Positions 53,902 to 62,289 of a stretch of 64,000 nt of DNA are shown here, piece after piece. Position 1 is the stretch's first letter. Each line of letters opens with the position of its first letter. Under the pieces are notes generated by a model. It saw nothing but the letters and a program-made list of their open reading frames with translations, had not been told where the DNA came from and ran no database searches. Position numbers and translations under genes: made by a program. This DNA comes from Streptoverticillium olivoreticuli subsp. olivoreticuli (GTDB taxonomy: Bacteria; Actinomycetota; Actinomycetes; Streptomycetales; Streptomycetaceae), in assembly GCF_003391135.1 (NCBI RefSeq), contig NZ_CP031455.1, positions 2,503,501 through 2,567,500 on the forward strand, in the 5' to 3' direction.

Positions 53902-55074
53902 TCAGTCCCTCGCCAGCCCGAAGCGGGCGAATAGGCCGGTGCGTTCGTCGGCGGCGACCGAAGCCGCACCGGCCGTCACCGTCTCGTAGACCGCCAGGAT
54001 GTCCGCGCCGACCCTCGACCAGTCGAAGCGGCGTACGTGCTTGCTGCCCCGCTCGCTGAGCCCCGCCCGGTGCGCGGGGTCGCCCAGCAGCCGTACGGCG
54101 GCGGCGGCCAGCGCGTCCGCGTCCTCGTTGGCGAACAGCTCGCCCGCCGAGCCCTGGTCGAGGACCTGCGCGAAGGCGTCCAGATCGCTGGCGAGGACGG
54201 CGGCGCCCGCCGACATCGCCTCGACGAGGATGATGCCGAAGGACTCGCCACCGGTGTTCGGCGCCACATAGACGTCGACACTGCGCAGCAGCCGTGCCTT
54301 GTCCTCGTCGCTGACCATGCCGAGGAATTCGACGCGGGACCGCATCTCCCGGGGCAGGCTCGCGACGGCCTCCTCCTCGTCGCCCCGCCCGGCCACCAGC
54401 AGCCGGGCGCCGGGGCACTCCGCGAGGATCTTCGGCAGAGCGCGCATCAGGACGGGCAGGCCCTTGCGGGGCTCGTCGATGCGGCCCATGAAGCCGATGG
54501 TCGGGGCACCGGGGGTGCCCTGCCACTCCTCTTTGGGCTCGGCGCGGGCGAAGAAGTCCACGTCGACGCCGTTGGGGATGACGACGGCGTCGCCGCCCAG
54601 GTGCTCGACGAGCGTCCTGCGGGCGTATTCGCTCACCGCGATCCGCGCGCTGATCTTCTCCAGCGCCGGCTGGAGGATCGGATAGGCCGCGATCATCGCG
54701 CGCGAGCGCGGATTGGAGGTGTGGAAGGTCGCCACGATCGGGCCCTGCGCGGCCCAGCAGGTCAGCAGGCCCAGCGAGGGGGAGGTGGGTTCATGGATGT
54801 GGATGACGTCGAAGTCGCCGTCGTGCAGCCAGCGGCGCACCCGGGCGGCCGACAGGAAGCCGAAGTTCAGCCGCGCCACCGACCCGTTGTAGGGCACGGG
54901 CACGGCACGGCCCGCCGAGACGACGAAGGGCGGCAGCGGCGTCTCGTCGTCCGCCGGGGCCAGCACCGACACCTCGTGGCCCAGCCGGATGAGGTGCTCG
55001 GCCAGGTCCCGGATGTGGAACTGAACGCCGCCGGGGACGTCCCACGAATAAGGACAGACGATCCCGATCCTCAA
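53902..55074 (-). CDS. pimA: Phosphatidylinositol alpha-mannosyltransferase
   Basis: First mannosylation of phosphatidylinositol on the inner face of the membrane, using GDP-mannose. 390 residues, GT4 family (GT-B fold). N-terminal RIGIVCPYSWDVPGGVQFHIRDLAEHL, DVIHIHEPTSPSLGLL, the ISARIAVSEYARR region, IGFMGRIDEPRKGLPVLM and NTGGESFGIILVEAMSAG with the E-x7-E pattern. The start is the rare TTG at 55074 within a TTGA overlap of the acyltransferase stop, with GGAG five bases upstream. Confidence 0.95.
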   Translation of the reverse strand: MRIGIVCPYSWDVPGGVQFHIRDLAEHLIRLGHEVSVLAPADDETPLPPFVVSAGRAVPVPYNGSVARLNFGFLSAARVRRWLHDGDFDVIHIHEPTSPSLGLLTCWAAQGPIVATFHTSNPRSRAMIAAYPILQPALEKISARIAVSEYARRTLVEHLGGDAVVIPNGVDVDFFARAEPKEEWQGTPGAPTIGFMGRIDEPRKGLPVLMRALPKILAECPGARLLVAGRGDEEEAVASLPREMRSRVEFLGMVSDEDKARLLRSVDVYVAPNTGGESFGIILVEAMSAGAAVLASDLDAFAQVLDQGSAGELFANEDADALAAAAVRLLGDPAHRAGLSERGSKHVRRFDWSRVGADILAVYETVTAGAASVAADERTGLFARFGLARD

Positions 55075-56003
55075 GGCTTCTCCGTTCCGGAGCTCTTGTC
55101 GGTGGGCTCATCATCGCGCCGACCGAGGTCGGCGAGCCACAGTCGCTGGAGCATATGCCAGTCCTGCGGGTGCTCGGCGATGCCCGAGGCGAAGGCATCC
55201 GCGAGCTGCTGGGTCATCACGGCGGCCTTCTCCGCCCGGGTGCCCGTCTCGGGCACCTCGACCGGCGCGTGGATACGCCCCCGCATCACCGGCGAGCTGT
55301 CGTACCAGAGGGTCACCGGCAGCAGCAGCGCACCGGTCTGCACCGCCAGCATCGCCGGCCCCGCGGGCATCTTCGCCGCCTCGCCGAAGAACTTGACCTC
55401 TATCCCGGAGGAGGAGAGATCACGGTCGGCCACCAGACAGACCAGCCCCCCGGCGCGCAGCCGCCGCGCGAGCGTCCCGAAGGCGCTGCCGCCCGCGTGC
55501 GGCAGGACCTCCATGCCGAGCCCCTCGCGGTAGGCCACGAAGCGGTCGTAGAGCGACTCGGGCTTGAGCCGCTCGGCGACCGTGGTGAAGGGGACCCCGA
55601 GCCGGGTGGTCACCCAGGCGCCCGCGAGGTCGTAGTTGCCCATGTGGGGCAGGGCCAGCACCACGCCGCGGCCGCCGGCCAGTGCCTCCTCCAGGCGGTA
55701 CAGGTCCTCGGCGGAGAAGCCGTTGCGGATGCGCTCCTCGCTCCAGGCAGGCAGCCGGAAGGACTCCATCCAGTAGCGCATGTACGAGCGCATGCCCTCG
55801 CGCGAGAGCTGGGCCAGGCGGCCCGGGGACGCGTCGGGCAGCACCCGGGCGAGATTGGCCTCCAGGCGCAGCACGCCCTTGCCTCGCCGCTTCCAGACCG
55901 TGTCCGCGATCCGCTGCCCCAGCCCGACGGCGAGGGGCTCGGGAAGCCGCTTGACCGTGCCCCAGCCGAGCCCGTAGAGGGCGTCGGTCAGCTTCTCCCT
56001 CAC
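55071..56003 (-). CDS. Phosphatidylinositol mannoside acyltransferase (PatA-like)
   Basis: 310 residues, HtrB/LpxL-type lipid acyltransferase. The HxxxxD catalytic motif is in VVLALPHMGNYDLAGAW; ADRDLSSSGIEVKFFGEAAKMPAGPAML follows. Its operon partners pgsA and pimA identify it as the enzyme that acylates mannosylated phosphatidylinositol, as PatA does in mycobacteria. GTG start at 56003 overlaps the pgsA stop by four bases, and its stop overlaps the pimA TTG by four bases, so all three are translationally coupled. Confidence 0.92.
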   Translation of the reverse strand: MREKLTDALYGLGWGTVKRLPEPLAVGLGQRIADTVWKRRGKGVLRLEANLARVLPDASPGRLAQLSREGMRSYMRYWMESFRLPAWSEERIRNGFSAEDLYRLEEALAGGRGVVLALPHMGNYDLAGAWVTTRLGVPFTTVAERLKPESLYDRFVAYREGLGMEVLPHAGGSAFGTLARRLRAGGLVCLVADRDLSSSGIEVKFFGEAAKMPAGPAMLAVQTGALLLPVTLWYDSSPVMRGRIHAPVEVPETGTRAEKAAVMTQQLADAFASGIAEHPQDWHMLQRLWLADLGRRDDEPTDKSSGTEKP

Positions 56004-56671
56004 GCCGACGCGTCCCCCTGGTCCCCCGCCCCGGCCGCGACGGCGTCCGCCTCGGCGGCCTCCCGGCGCACGGTCACCACGCGCTGGATCAGCGTGACCA
56101 GGCTTCCGACGGCGACGATCCACAGCGCGACGGGCAGCAGGTACTGGATCCCGGGGACGCCGAACTTGTGCAGCCCGGCGAAGCCGCAGGCCACCAGCGA
56201 GATCACGAGCCGCTCGGCGCGCTCGACCAGGCCGTTGACGTTCACCGGCAGCCCGATGCTCTCGCCGCGCGCCTTGGTGTACGACACCACCTGCCCACTG
56301 GCCAGGCAGAAGATCGTCACCGCGCACAGGGTGAGGCTGTCGCCCCGCCCGGCGTACCAGAGGGCCAGACCGCCGAAGATCGCCGCGTCCGCGACGCGGT
56401 CGAGCGTCGAGTCCAGGAAGGCACCCCAGCGGCTGGAGCGGCCGAGCTGGCGGGCCATGTTGCCGTCGACCAGGTCGGAGAAGACGAACAGCGTGATGAC
56501 GACCGTGCCCCAGAAGAACTCGCCCTGGGGGTAGAAGACCAGCGCACCCGCCATCACACCGCCGGTCCCGATGAGGGTGACCGCGTCGGGGCTGACGCCC
56601 AGGCGGATGAGCAGGGCGGCGAACGGCGTGAGAACACGCGTGAAGAACGCACGCGCGTACTTGTTCAGCAT
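56000..56671 (-). CDS. pgsA: Phosphatidylinositol phosphate synthase (CDP-alcohol phosphatidyltransferase)
   Basis: Transfers a phosphatidyl group from CDP-diacylglycerol to inositol phosphate in the inner membrane. 223 residues, about six helices. The signature D-x2-DG-x2-AR-x8-G-x3-D-x3-D is intact: DLVDGNMARQLGRSSRWGAFLDSTLDRVAD. The acidic C-terminus is cytosolic. ATG start at 56671. First gene of pgsA-patA-pimA. In mycobacteria the HIT gene sits directly upstream; here it is about 6.5 kb away, beyond four inserted genes. Confidence 0.95.
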   Translation of the reverse strand: MLNKYARAFFTRVLTPFAALLIRLGVSPDAVTLIGTGGVMAGALVFYPQGEFFWGTVVITLFVFSDLVDGNMARQLGRSSRWGAFLDSTLDRVADAAIFGGLALWYAGRGDSLTLCAVTIFCLASGQVVSYTKARGESIGLPVNVNGLVERAERLVISLVACGFAGLHKFGVPGIQYLLPVALWIVAVGSLVTLIQRVVTVRREAAEADAVAAGAGDQGDASA

Positions 56672-56973
56672 GGCCTTCCCGGAGGGTCGTGGCGGGCCGC
56701 GTGGTCAGGAGGCCACCGGCTGGCCCATCGTAGCCAGGCGGCCGGGGGCCGCCGCGCACGCATCACTCCACCCCGCCCCCGTCCCCCTCGCCGCGGGCGC
56801 GCCACGGCACGGCCATGACCCGTTCCCTGCCCGTTTCCGGGCCGTTTCCGGCCAAGCGCGCCCACCGCCGGGGAACCGCTTCCGGTATACGCCTGCGTGT
56901 GCGATGTATGGACGCAGCGTTACCGCAGTGGAAAGCTCGAAGTACCGCAGGTGTCGACCGGGAGGCGGGACAC
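56672..56973. other. 302-base divergent gap between pgsA and the EF-G-like gene
   Basis: Holds the promoters of pgsA and the EF-G-like gene. I see no gene. An 8-base direct repeat TACCGCAG occurs at 56921-56928 and 56943-56950, 22 bases apart (about two helical turns), followed by the GGAGG ribosome-binding site. TATACG near 56886 is a possible -10. No other structure stands out. Confidence 0.5.
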
Positions 56974-59181
56974 ATGGGCGAGAAGACGGGCACATATCCA
57001 GGGGCCGCGGGCAGGGCGGTGTCGGCCGACCGGCCGGGTCAAGTGCGCAACGTGGTGCTGGTCGGCCACAGCGGCTCCGGAAAGACCACGCTGGTGGAGG
57101 CACTGGCCCTGGCGACCGGAGCCGTCAACCGGGCCGGACGCGTCGAGGACGGCGGCGCGCTCTCCGACTACGACGAGATCGAGCACCGCCAGCAGCGCTC
57201 CGTACAGCTGTCCCTGGTCCCCGTGGAATGGGCCGGGATCAAGATCAACCTATTGGACGCACCCGGCTACGCCGACTTCGTCGGCGAGCTGAGGGCCGGT
57301 CTGCGCGCCGCGGACGCGGCCCTCTTCGTCGTCTCCGCGGCGGAGGGCACCGAGGGCATCACCGGCGCCACCCGCATGGTCTGGGAGGAGTGCGCCGCCG
57401 TCGGCATGCCCCGCGCGATCGTGATCACCCATCTGGAGGCCGCGCGCGCCGACTTCGAGGCGATGACCGAGACCTGCCGCACCGCCTTCGGCGACGACTC
57501 CCCGGACCGGGTGCTGCCGCTGTACCTCCCCCTGCACGGCCCCGAGGGACCCGACGGCCACCGCACCGTCGCGGGCCTGACCGGCCTCCTCTCCCGGAGC
57601 GTCTTCGACTACTCCTCGGGCGAACGCGCCGAGGCCGCCCCCGGCGCCGACCAGCTCCCGCTCATCGACGACGCCCGCAACCGGCTCATCGAGGGGATCA
57701 TCGCCGAGAGCGAGGACGAGACCCTCATGGACCGCTATCTGAGCGGCGAGGAGATCGACGTCAAGACCCTGATCGAGGACCTCGAACGCGCCGTCGCACG
57801 CGGCACCTTCCACCCCGTCCTCGCCGCCGCCCCCGCCCCGGAGGGCGCCCGCCAGGGCCTCGGCACCGTCGAGCTGCTGGAGCTGATCACCGGCGGCTTC
57901 CCCACCCCCCTGGAGCGCACGGCCCCCGCCGTCACCACCCCCGACGGCCGCCCGCACGCCCCTCTCGCCTGCGACCCCGCCGGCCCCCTCGCCGCGGAAG
58001 TGATCAAGACCTCCTCCGACCCCTACGTCGGCCGGATCTCGCTCGTCCGCGTCTTCTCCGGCACCCTGCGCCCCGACGAGACCGTGCACGTCTCCGGCCA
58101 CGGCCTGGAGGACCGCGGCCACGAGGACCACGACGTGGACGAGCGCGTCGGCGCCCTCTCCTCCCCCTTCGGCAAGCACCAGCGCCAGCTGGGCCAGGCC
58201 ATCGCCGGGGACATCGCCTGCGTCGCCAAACTCGGCCACGCCGAGACCGGCGACACCCTCTCCGCCAGGAACGACCCGCTCCTGATGGAGCCCTGGCAGA
58301 TGCCCGACCCCCTGCTGCCCGTGGCCATCCAGGCCCACAGCAAGGCCGACGAGGACAAGCTCTCCCAGGGCCTCGCCCGCCTCGTCGCCGAGGACCCCAC
58401 CATGCGGCTGGAGCAGAACCAGCACACCCACCAGGTCGTCCTGTGGTGCCTCGGCGAGGCCCACCGCGACGTCGCCCTGGAACGGCTGCGCACCCGCTAC
58501 GGCGTACGCGTCGACACCGTCCCCCACAAGGTCTCGCTCCGCGAGACCTTCGGCTCGAAGGCGACCGGCCGCGGCCGGCACGTCAAACAGTCCGGCGGCC
58601 ACGGCCAGTACGCCATCTGCGAGATCGAGGTCGAGCCCCTCCCCGGCGGCTCCGGCATCGAATTCGTCGACAAGGTCGTGGGCGGCGCCGTCCCCCGCCA
58701 GTTCATCCCCTCCGTCGAGAAGGGCGTACGGGCCCAGGCCGCCCGCGGCGTCGCCGCCGGATACCCCCTGGTCGACGTCCGGATCACACTCCTCGACGGC
58801 AAGGCCCACTCCGTCGACTCCTCCGACGCCGCCTTCCAGACCGCCGGCGCCCTCGCCCTCCGCGAAGCCGCCGCCGACACCCGCATCCACCTGCTCGAAC
58901 CCGTCGCCGAGATGGAGATCCTGGTCTCCGACGACTACGTCGGCCCCGTCATGAGCGACCTCTCCGGCCGCCGCGGCCGCGTCGTCGGCACCGAGCAGTC
59001 CGGCAGCGGCCGCACCCTCGTACGGGCCGAGGTCCCCGAGATCGAGATCGGGCGGTACGCCGTGGACCTGCGCTCCCTCTCCCACGGCACCGGCCGCTTC
59101 ACCCGCTCCTACGCCCGCCACGAACCGATGCCCCCGCAGCTCGCCGAGCGCATCGGCGAACTCACCGAGAACGGAGCATAG
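56974..59181 (+). CDS. Elongation factor G-like GTPase (EF-G2)
   Basis: 735 residues with the EF-G domain order. G1 is GHSGSGKT at 31-38 and G3 is DAPGYADF at about 95-102 (DAPGY for DTPGH). The G4 position reads THLE at 152-155 instead of NKxD, which would weaken guanine specificity. A middle linker ([30 protein letters not shown]) precedes domain II; domain IV holds GRGRHVKQSGGHGQYAICEIEV and domain V RGRVVGTEQSGSG. It is therefore an EF-G paralogue, not the main EF-G, which lives in the str operon. Homologues are linked to stress or ribosome rescue, but its role here is unknown. ATG 56974 with GGAGG upstream. Confidence 0.92.
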   Translation: MGEKTGTYPGAAGRAVSADRPGQVRNVVLVGHSGSGKTTLVEALALATGAVNRAGRVEDGGALSDYDEIEHRQQRSVQLSLVPVEWAGIKINLLDAPGYADFVGELRAGLRAADAALFVVSAAEGTEGITGATRMVWEECAAVGMPRAIVITHLEAARADFEAMTETCRTAFGDDSPDRVLPLYLPLHGPEGPDGHRTVAGLTGLLSRSVFDYSSGERAEAAPGADQLPLIDDARNRLIEGIIAESEDETLMDRYLSGEEIDVKTLIEDLERAVARGTFHPVLAAAPAPEGARQGLGTVELLELITGGFPTPLERTAPAVTTPDGRPHAPLACDPAGPLAAEVIKTSSDPYVGRISLVRVFSGTLRPDETVHVSGHGLEDRGHEDHDVDERVGALSSPFGKHQRQLGQAIAGDIACVAKLGHAETGDTLSARNDPLLMEPWQMPDPLLPVAIQAHSKADEDKLSQGLARLVAEDPTMRLEQNQHTHQVVLWCLGEAHRDVALERLRTRYGVRVDTVPHKVSLRETFGSKATGRGRHVKQSGGHGQYAICEIEVEPLPGGSGIEFVDKVVGGAVPRQFIPSVEKGVRAQAARGVAAGYPLVDVRITLLDGKAHSVDSSDAAFQTAGALALREAAADTRIHLLEPVAEMEILVSDDYVGPVMSDLSGRRGRVVGTEQSGSGRTLVRAEVPEIEIGRYAVDLRSLSHGTGRFTRSYARHEPMPPQLAERIGELTENGA

Positions 59182-59184
59182 TTC

Positions 59185-59226
59185 GCAAGCCGCCCGCCCC
59201 AACTCACCGGAGGCGGGCGGCTTTGC
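59185..59226 (+). terminator. Terminator after the EF-G-like gene
   Basis: GCAAGCCGCCCGCC (59185-59198) pairs with GGCGGGCGGCTTTGC (59212-59226) with one bulged base and a loop of 13 bases, four bases past the stop codon. Confidence 0.75.
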
Positions 59227-59346
59227 GATCTCCGGCGACATCCGGCACCTCGCCCGGATACGCTGGATACGCGGACCAACACGTATGACACGGGCGGCCG
59301 TCGGAAGCGGCCGCGTCATCGGGCATGCGCGGCATTGGGGGCAACA

Positions 59347-60999
59347 GTGGCAGCAGGGGATCCGTTCGACTTCAGTCCGGGTGCGCAGATCCCGCTCTCG
59401 GGCTCCTCCGGGCAGACCGCCGCGACCCAGGCGCTCGCCTCGGCCGCCTACCGCGACGGCCCCGTCGACGAGCTCCTCAAGGCCAACTCCGACTGGGCCA
59501 CCTCCGAGGTCAAGCCGCCCCGCATATCACTGTTCGAGCCCAACCTGGGCGAGGCCTTCTCCCGCGCCGTGCAGCTCCGCGTGCTCGGCGGCGGCCGCAA
59601 ACCCCTCATCCAGTCCTTCGGCCTCGACCCCCAGCCCGTCGTCGAGCACTGCCTGGCCGCCAGCCGCATCCGCAAACAGCGCGACATCCGGCTCACCGTC
59701 ATCATGCTCGTCGCCGGCGTGCTCTTCCTCCCCGGCGTCCTCCTGTGGCTCGGCTCCTTCCAGCTGCGCCGCTCCTTCGCGGGCGCGCAGAACAAGAAGA
59801 CCGGGGCGCTCGGCATGGCCCTCCTCGCGGCCCTCGCCGTCGGCGCGGTCATCTTCATGATCAAGCTGCCGTTCCACGGCTTCTGGGGCATCTACCTCCG
59901 CGCCATGCTCATCGCCCCCCTCATCGGCGGCTTCCTCGCCCACCGCGTCTGCGAGAACACCGCCAAGGACCTCCGCGACCGCTGGACCGGCCTGCTCTCC
60001 GGCGGCGGCATCGGCGCGAAGATCCCGGAAGCCGTGCCCAAGAACCCCGGCGAGACCGCCGCCGAGCGCCTGCGCCAGTCCCTGGAACGGCTCGCCGCCG
60101 AACAGCACAGCAACGTCGTCTTCTACGCCGGCCCCAAGGGCATACTCGGCATGGGCACCCGCTGGGGCAGCTGGCAGCTCGCCGAGGAGCTCGTCCCCGC
60201 CGACCCCGAGAAGGAGATCAACCCCTTCCGCAGCTGGGACGTCATCCGCGCCATCCACGACCAGCTCCGCCTGCTGGAGCGCAGCCCCCTGCACACCGGC
60301 GGCTTCCCCACCCCGGCCGTCGAGCACTGGGTGGTCTCCCCCGTCGGCGAGGGCGCGGGCGCCGTCTCCCGCCCCGAAGGCACCGACGGCTTCCAGATAC
60401 GGGGCGCGGAGCTCCAGAAGATCTGCAACGAGCAACAGTTCGGCGCGGGCAGCAGGCACTATCTCGGCGTGCAGTTCGTCCTCTGGGACGGCCAGCTGGT
60501 GATCACCCTCCTGATCACCGTCACCGTCCTGCACAAGACCCTGCGCATCGAGGTCACCGGCCACGCGCTCGGCCCCGTCCACGGCCTCTTCATGGGCAAG
60601 CCCTCACCCCGCACCAAGACCGTCACCAAGACCGTCAAATTCTGGGAGACCCGCACCCGGAACCTGTCGATCGTGCCCGCCAAGGAGGTCGTCCGGCTCG
60701 CCGCCCGCGCCCCCCTCACCTGGTATCCGCCCCTGCTGGAGTTCTGGGGCGGCAAGCTCGTCCTGCCCGAGCCCTTCGGCCTGCGCCACGCCTGGGCCGA
60801 CAAGCCATGGCGCCACCGCTTCATGGCCGACGACGCCCTGCGCGCCACCACCCCCGTCCTCCGCGTCGTCCACGAGGCCGCGCTCCGCGTCCTCGCGGAG
60901 AACGGCGTGAACACCGAGCGCTTCGCCGGCCGCGCCATGAACCTCAGCGGCGCGGTCCAGGACCCCCAGCCGCGCGCGGCCGACGTCTACAACGCCTGA
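59347..60999 (+). CDS. Uncharacterised multi-domain membrane protein
   Basis: 550 residues, no family recognised. A polar head (1-105) with ISLFEPNLGEAFSRAVQLRVLGGGRKPLIQSFGLDP precedes two or three membrane helices: LTVIMLVAGVLFLPGVLLWLG, ALGMALLAALAVGAVIFMI and RAMLIAPLIGGFLAH. A large soluble domain follows (VVFYAGPKGILGMGTRWGSWQLAEELVPA, then HWVVSPVGEGAGAV and SRHYLGVQFVLWDGQLVITLLITV, which may be another membrane stretch). I chose GTG 59347 with GGGGG five bases upstream rather than TTG 59335. It follows the EF-G-like gene after a terminator and is convergent with the lipoprotein gene. Confidence 0.75.
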   Translation: MAAGDPFDFSPGAQIPLSGSSGQTAATQALASAAYRDGPVDELLKANSDWATSEVKPPRISLFEPNLGEAFSRAVQLRVLGGGRKPLIQSFGLDPQPVVEHCLAASRIRKQRDIRLTVIMLVAGVLFLPGVLLWLGSFQLRRSFAGAQNKKTGALGMALLAALAVGAVIFMIKLPFHGFWGIYLRAMLIAPLIGGFLAHRVCENTAKDLRDRWTGLLSGGGIGAKIPEAVPKNPGETAAERLRQSLERLAAEQHSNVVFYAGPKGILGMGTRWGSWQLAEELVPADPEKEINPFRSWDVIRAIHDQLRLLERSPLHTGGFPTPAVEHWVVSPVGEGAGAVSRPEGTDGFQIRGAELQKICNEQQFGAGSRHYLGVQFVLWDGQLVITLLITVTVLHKTLRIEVTGHALGPVHGLFMGKPSPRTKTVTKTVKFWETRTRNLSIVPAKEVVRLAARAPLTWYPPLLEFWGGKLVLPEPFGLRHAWADKPWRHRFMADDALRATTPVLRVVHEAALRVLAENGVNTERFAGRAMNLSGAVQDPQPRAADVYNA

Positions 61000-61002
61000 G
61001 CC

Positions 61003-61032
61003 GGTGGGGCGCCCCCGAGCAGGCGCCCCACC
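61003..61032. terminator. Bidirectional terminator between the membrane protein and the beta-propeller lipoprotein
   Basis: Perfect 11-base arms (GGTGGGGCGCC and its complement) with an eight-base loop, starting four bases past the stop codon of the membrane protein gene and ending 33 bases from the lipoprotein stop. Confidence 0.7.
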
Positions 61033-61065
61033 CGACCCGCCCGACCCGCCGTCAACCGCCGGGCC

Positions 61066-62289
61066 TCACCGGAAGATCCCGGTGTGGCCCAGCGAATACC
61101 GGCCCGGCTGCGGATAGACGGCCAGCCCGTGCGGCCCCGCGCCCACCGGGATCTTCGCGATCAGATGCCCGTCACCGGTGTCGATCGCGTACACCTCCGA
61201 GTCATAACGCCCCGACAGCCACAGCACCTTGCCGTCCGCCGACACCCCGCCCATGTCCGGGCTGCCGCCGCCCGGCAGCTCCCACTTCTCCACCAGCTTC
61301 CGGCTCGGCAGGTCCAGCACCGAGATCGACCCCTCGCCCCGGTTGGAGATGTACATCGACTTCGAGTCCCGGCTGACGTACAGCCCGTGCGCGCCCTTGC
61401 CCGTGGGCATCAGCCACGGCTCCGTGAACTTGTCGCCGTCCAGCACCCAGATGCCGTCCGCCATCATGTCCGCGATGTACCACGTCCTGCCGTCCGAGGA
61501 GATCTTCACGTCCTGCGGCATGGCCCCGTCGAACGGCAGCTTCTGCTGACCGATGACCTTCATCTTCGCCGTGTCGACCTTCAGCAGCTCCCCCGAGAAC
61601 TCACAGGAGACGATGAAGTACTTCCCGTCCGGCGAGAAGTCCGCGTGGTTGACCCCCTTGCACTTCACCGGCTCCGTCTTCTTCCGCCTCATCGTGTGCG
61701 CGTCCCGGAAGACCAGCTCCCGGTCCATCGACGCCATCACCACCGCGTACTTGCCGTCGGGCGTGAAGTAGAGGTTGTACGGATCGTGCACGTCGACCGG
61801 CTTCCCCGCCTTGCCGGTCGCCGGGTCGATGGGCGTCAGGGTGTGCCCCCGGTCGTTGTTGACCCACAGCGTCTTCAGATCCCACGACGGCACCACATGC
61901 TGCGGCTGGGCCCCCACCGGGATCGTCTCGATCACCTTGTACGTCCTGGGGTCGATGACGCTGACCGAGTCCGACTCCGTGTTGGGCACATACACCCGCG
62001 ACGGGAAGTCCTTCACCACCGGCGAGAGCAGATTCGGCCGGTCCGCCGCGTACAGGTCGTGCGGATCCAGCAGCGGCGGCATCCCCGGCAGCCCCTGCGG
62101 AGCCGCCTGCGCCTTCCGGTGCGTGCCTTCGCGAGGATGCGTGTCGGCCGCCTCGTCAGCGGAATCCCCGCCGCAGCCGGAGACCAGGAGAGCACCGGCG
62201 GTGACACACAGCAGGGCCAGGCGGGCCCCACGGAAACGGGACCGGAGGGGGGAGCGACGGCAGTGTCGGTCGTGCGAGGACTGGATCAT
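61066..62289 (-). CDS. YVTN-type beta-propeller lipoprotein
   Basis: 407 residues. A positively charged head, a hydrophobic segment and the lipobox LLVSGCGG mark it as a lipoprotein anchored outside the membrane. The body is a beta-propeller of repeated blades: SRVYVPNTESDSVSVIDPRTYKVIETIPVG, TLWVNNDRGHTLTPIDPATGK, KYAVVMASMDRELVFRD and TWYIADMMADGIWVLDG. Such propellers occur in quinoprotein or cell-surface binding proteins; ligand unknown. Two cysteines (in VKCKGVNHAD and FIVSCEFSG) may pair. ATG start at 62289 overlaps the NodB-like gene stop by four bases, so the two secreted lipoproteins are translated together. Confidence 0.88.
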   Translation of the reverse strand: MIQSSHDRHCRRSPLRSRFRGARLALLCVTAGALLVSGCGGDSADEAADTHPREGTHRKAQAAPQGLPGMPPLLDPHDLYAADRPNLLSPVVKDFPSRVYVPNTESDSVSVIDPRTYKVIETIPVGAQPQHVVPSWDLKTLWVNNDRGHTLTPIDPATGKAGKPVDVHDPYNLYFTPDGKYAVVMASMDRELVFRDAHTMRRKKTEPVKCKGVNHADFSPDGKYFIVSCEFSGELLKVDTAKMKVIGQQKLPFDGAMPQDVKISSDGRTWYIADMMADGIWVLDGDKFTEPWLMPTGKGAHGLYVSRDSKSMYISNRGEGSISVLDLPSRKLVEKWELPGGGSPDMGGVSADGKVLWLSGRYDSEVYAIDTGDGHLIAKIPVGAGPHGLAVYPQPGRYSLGHTGIFR

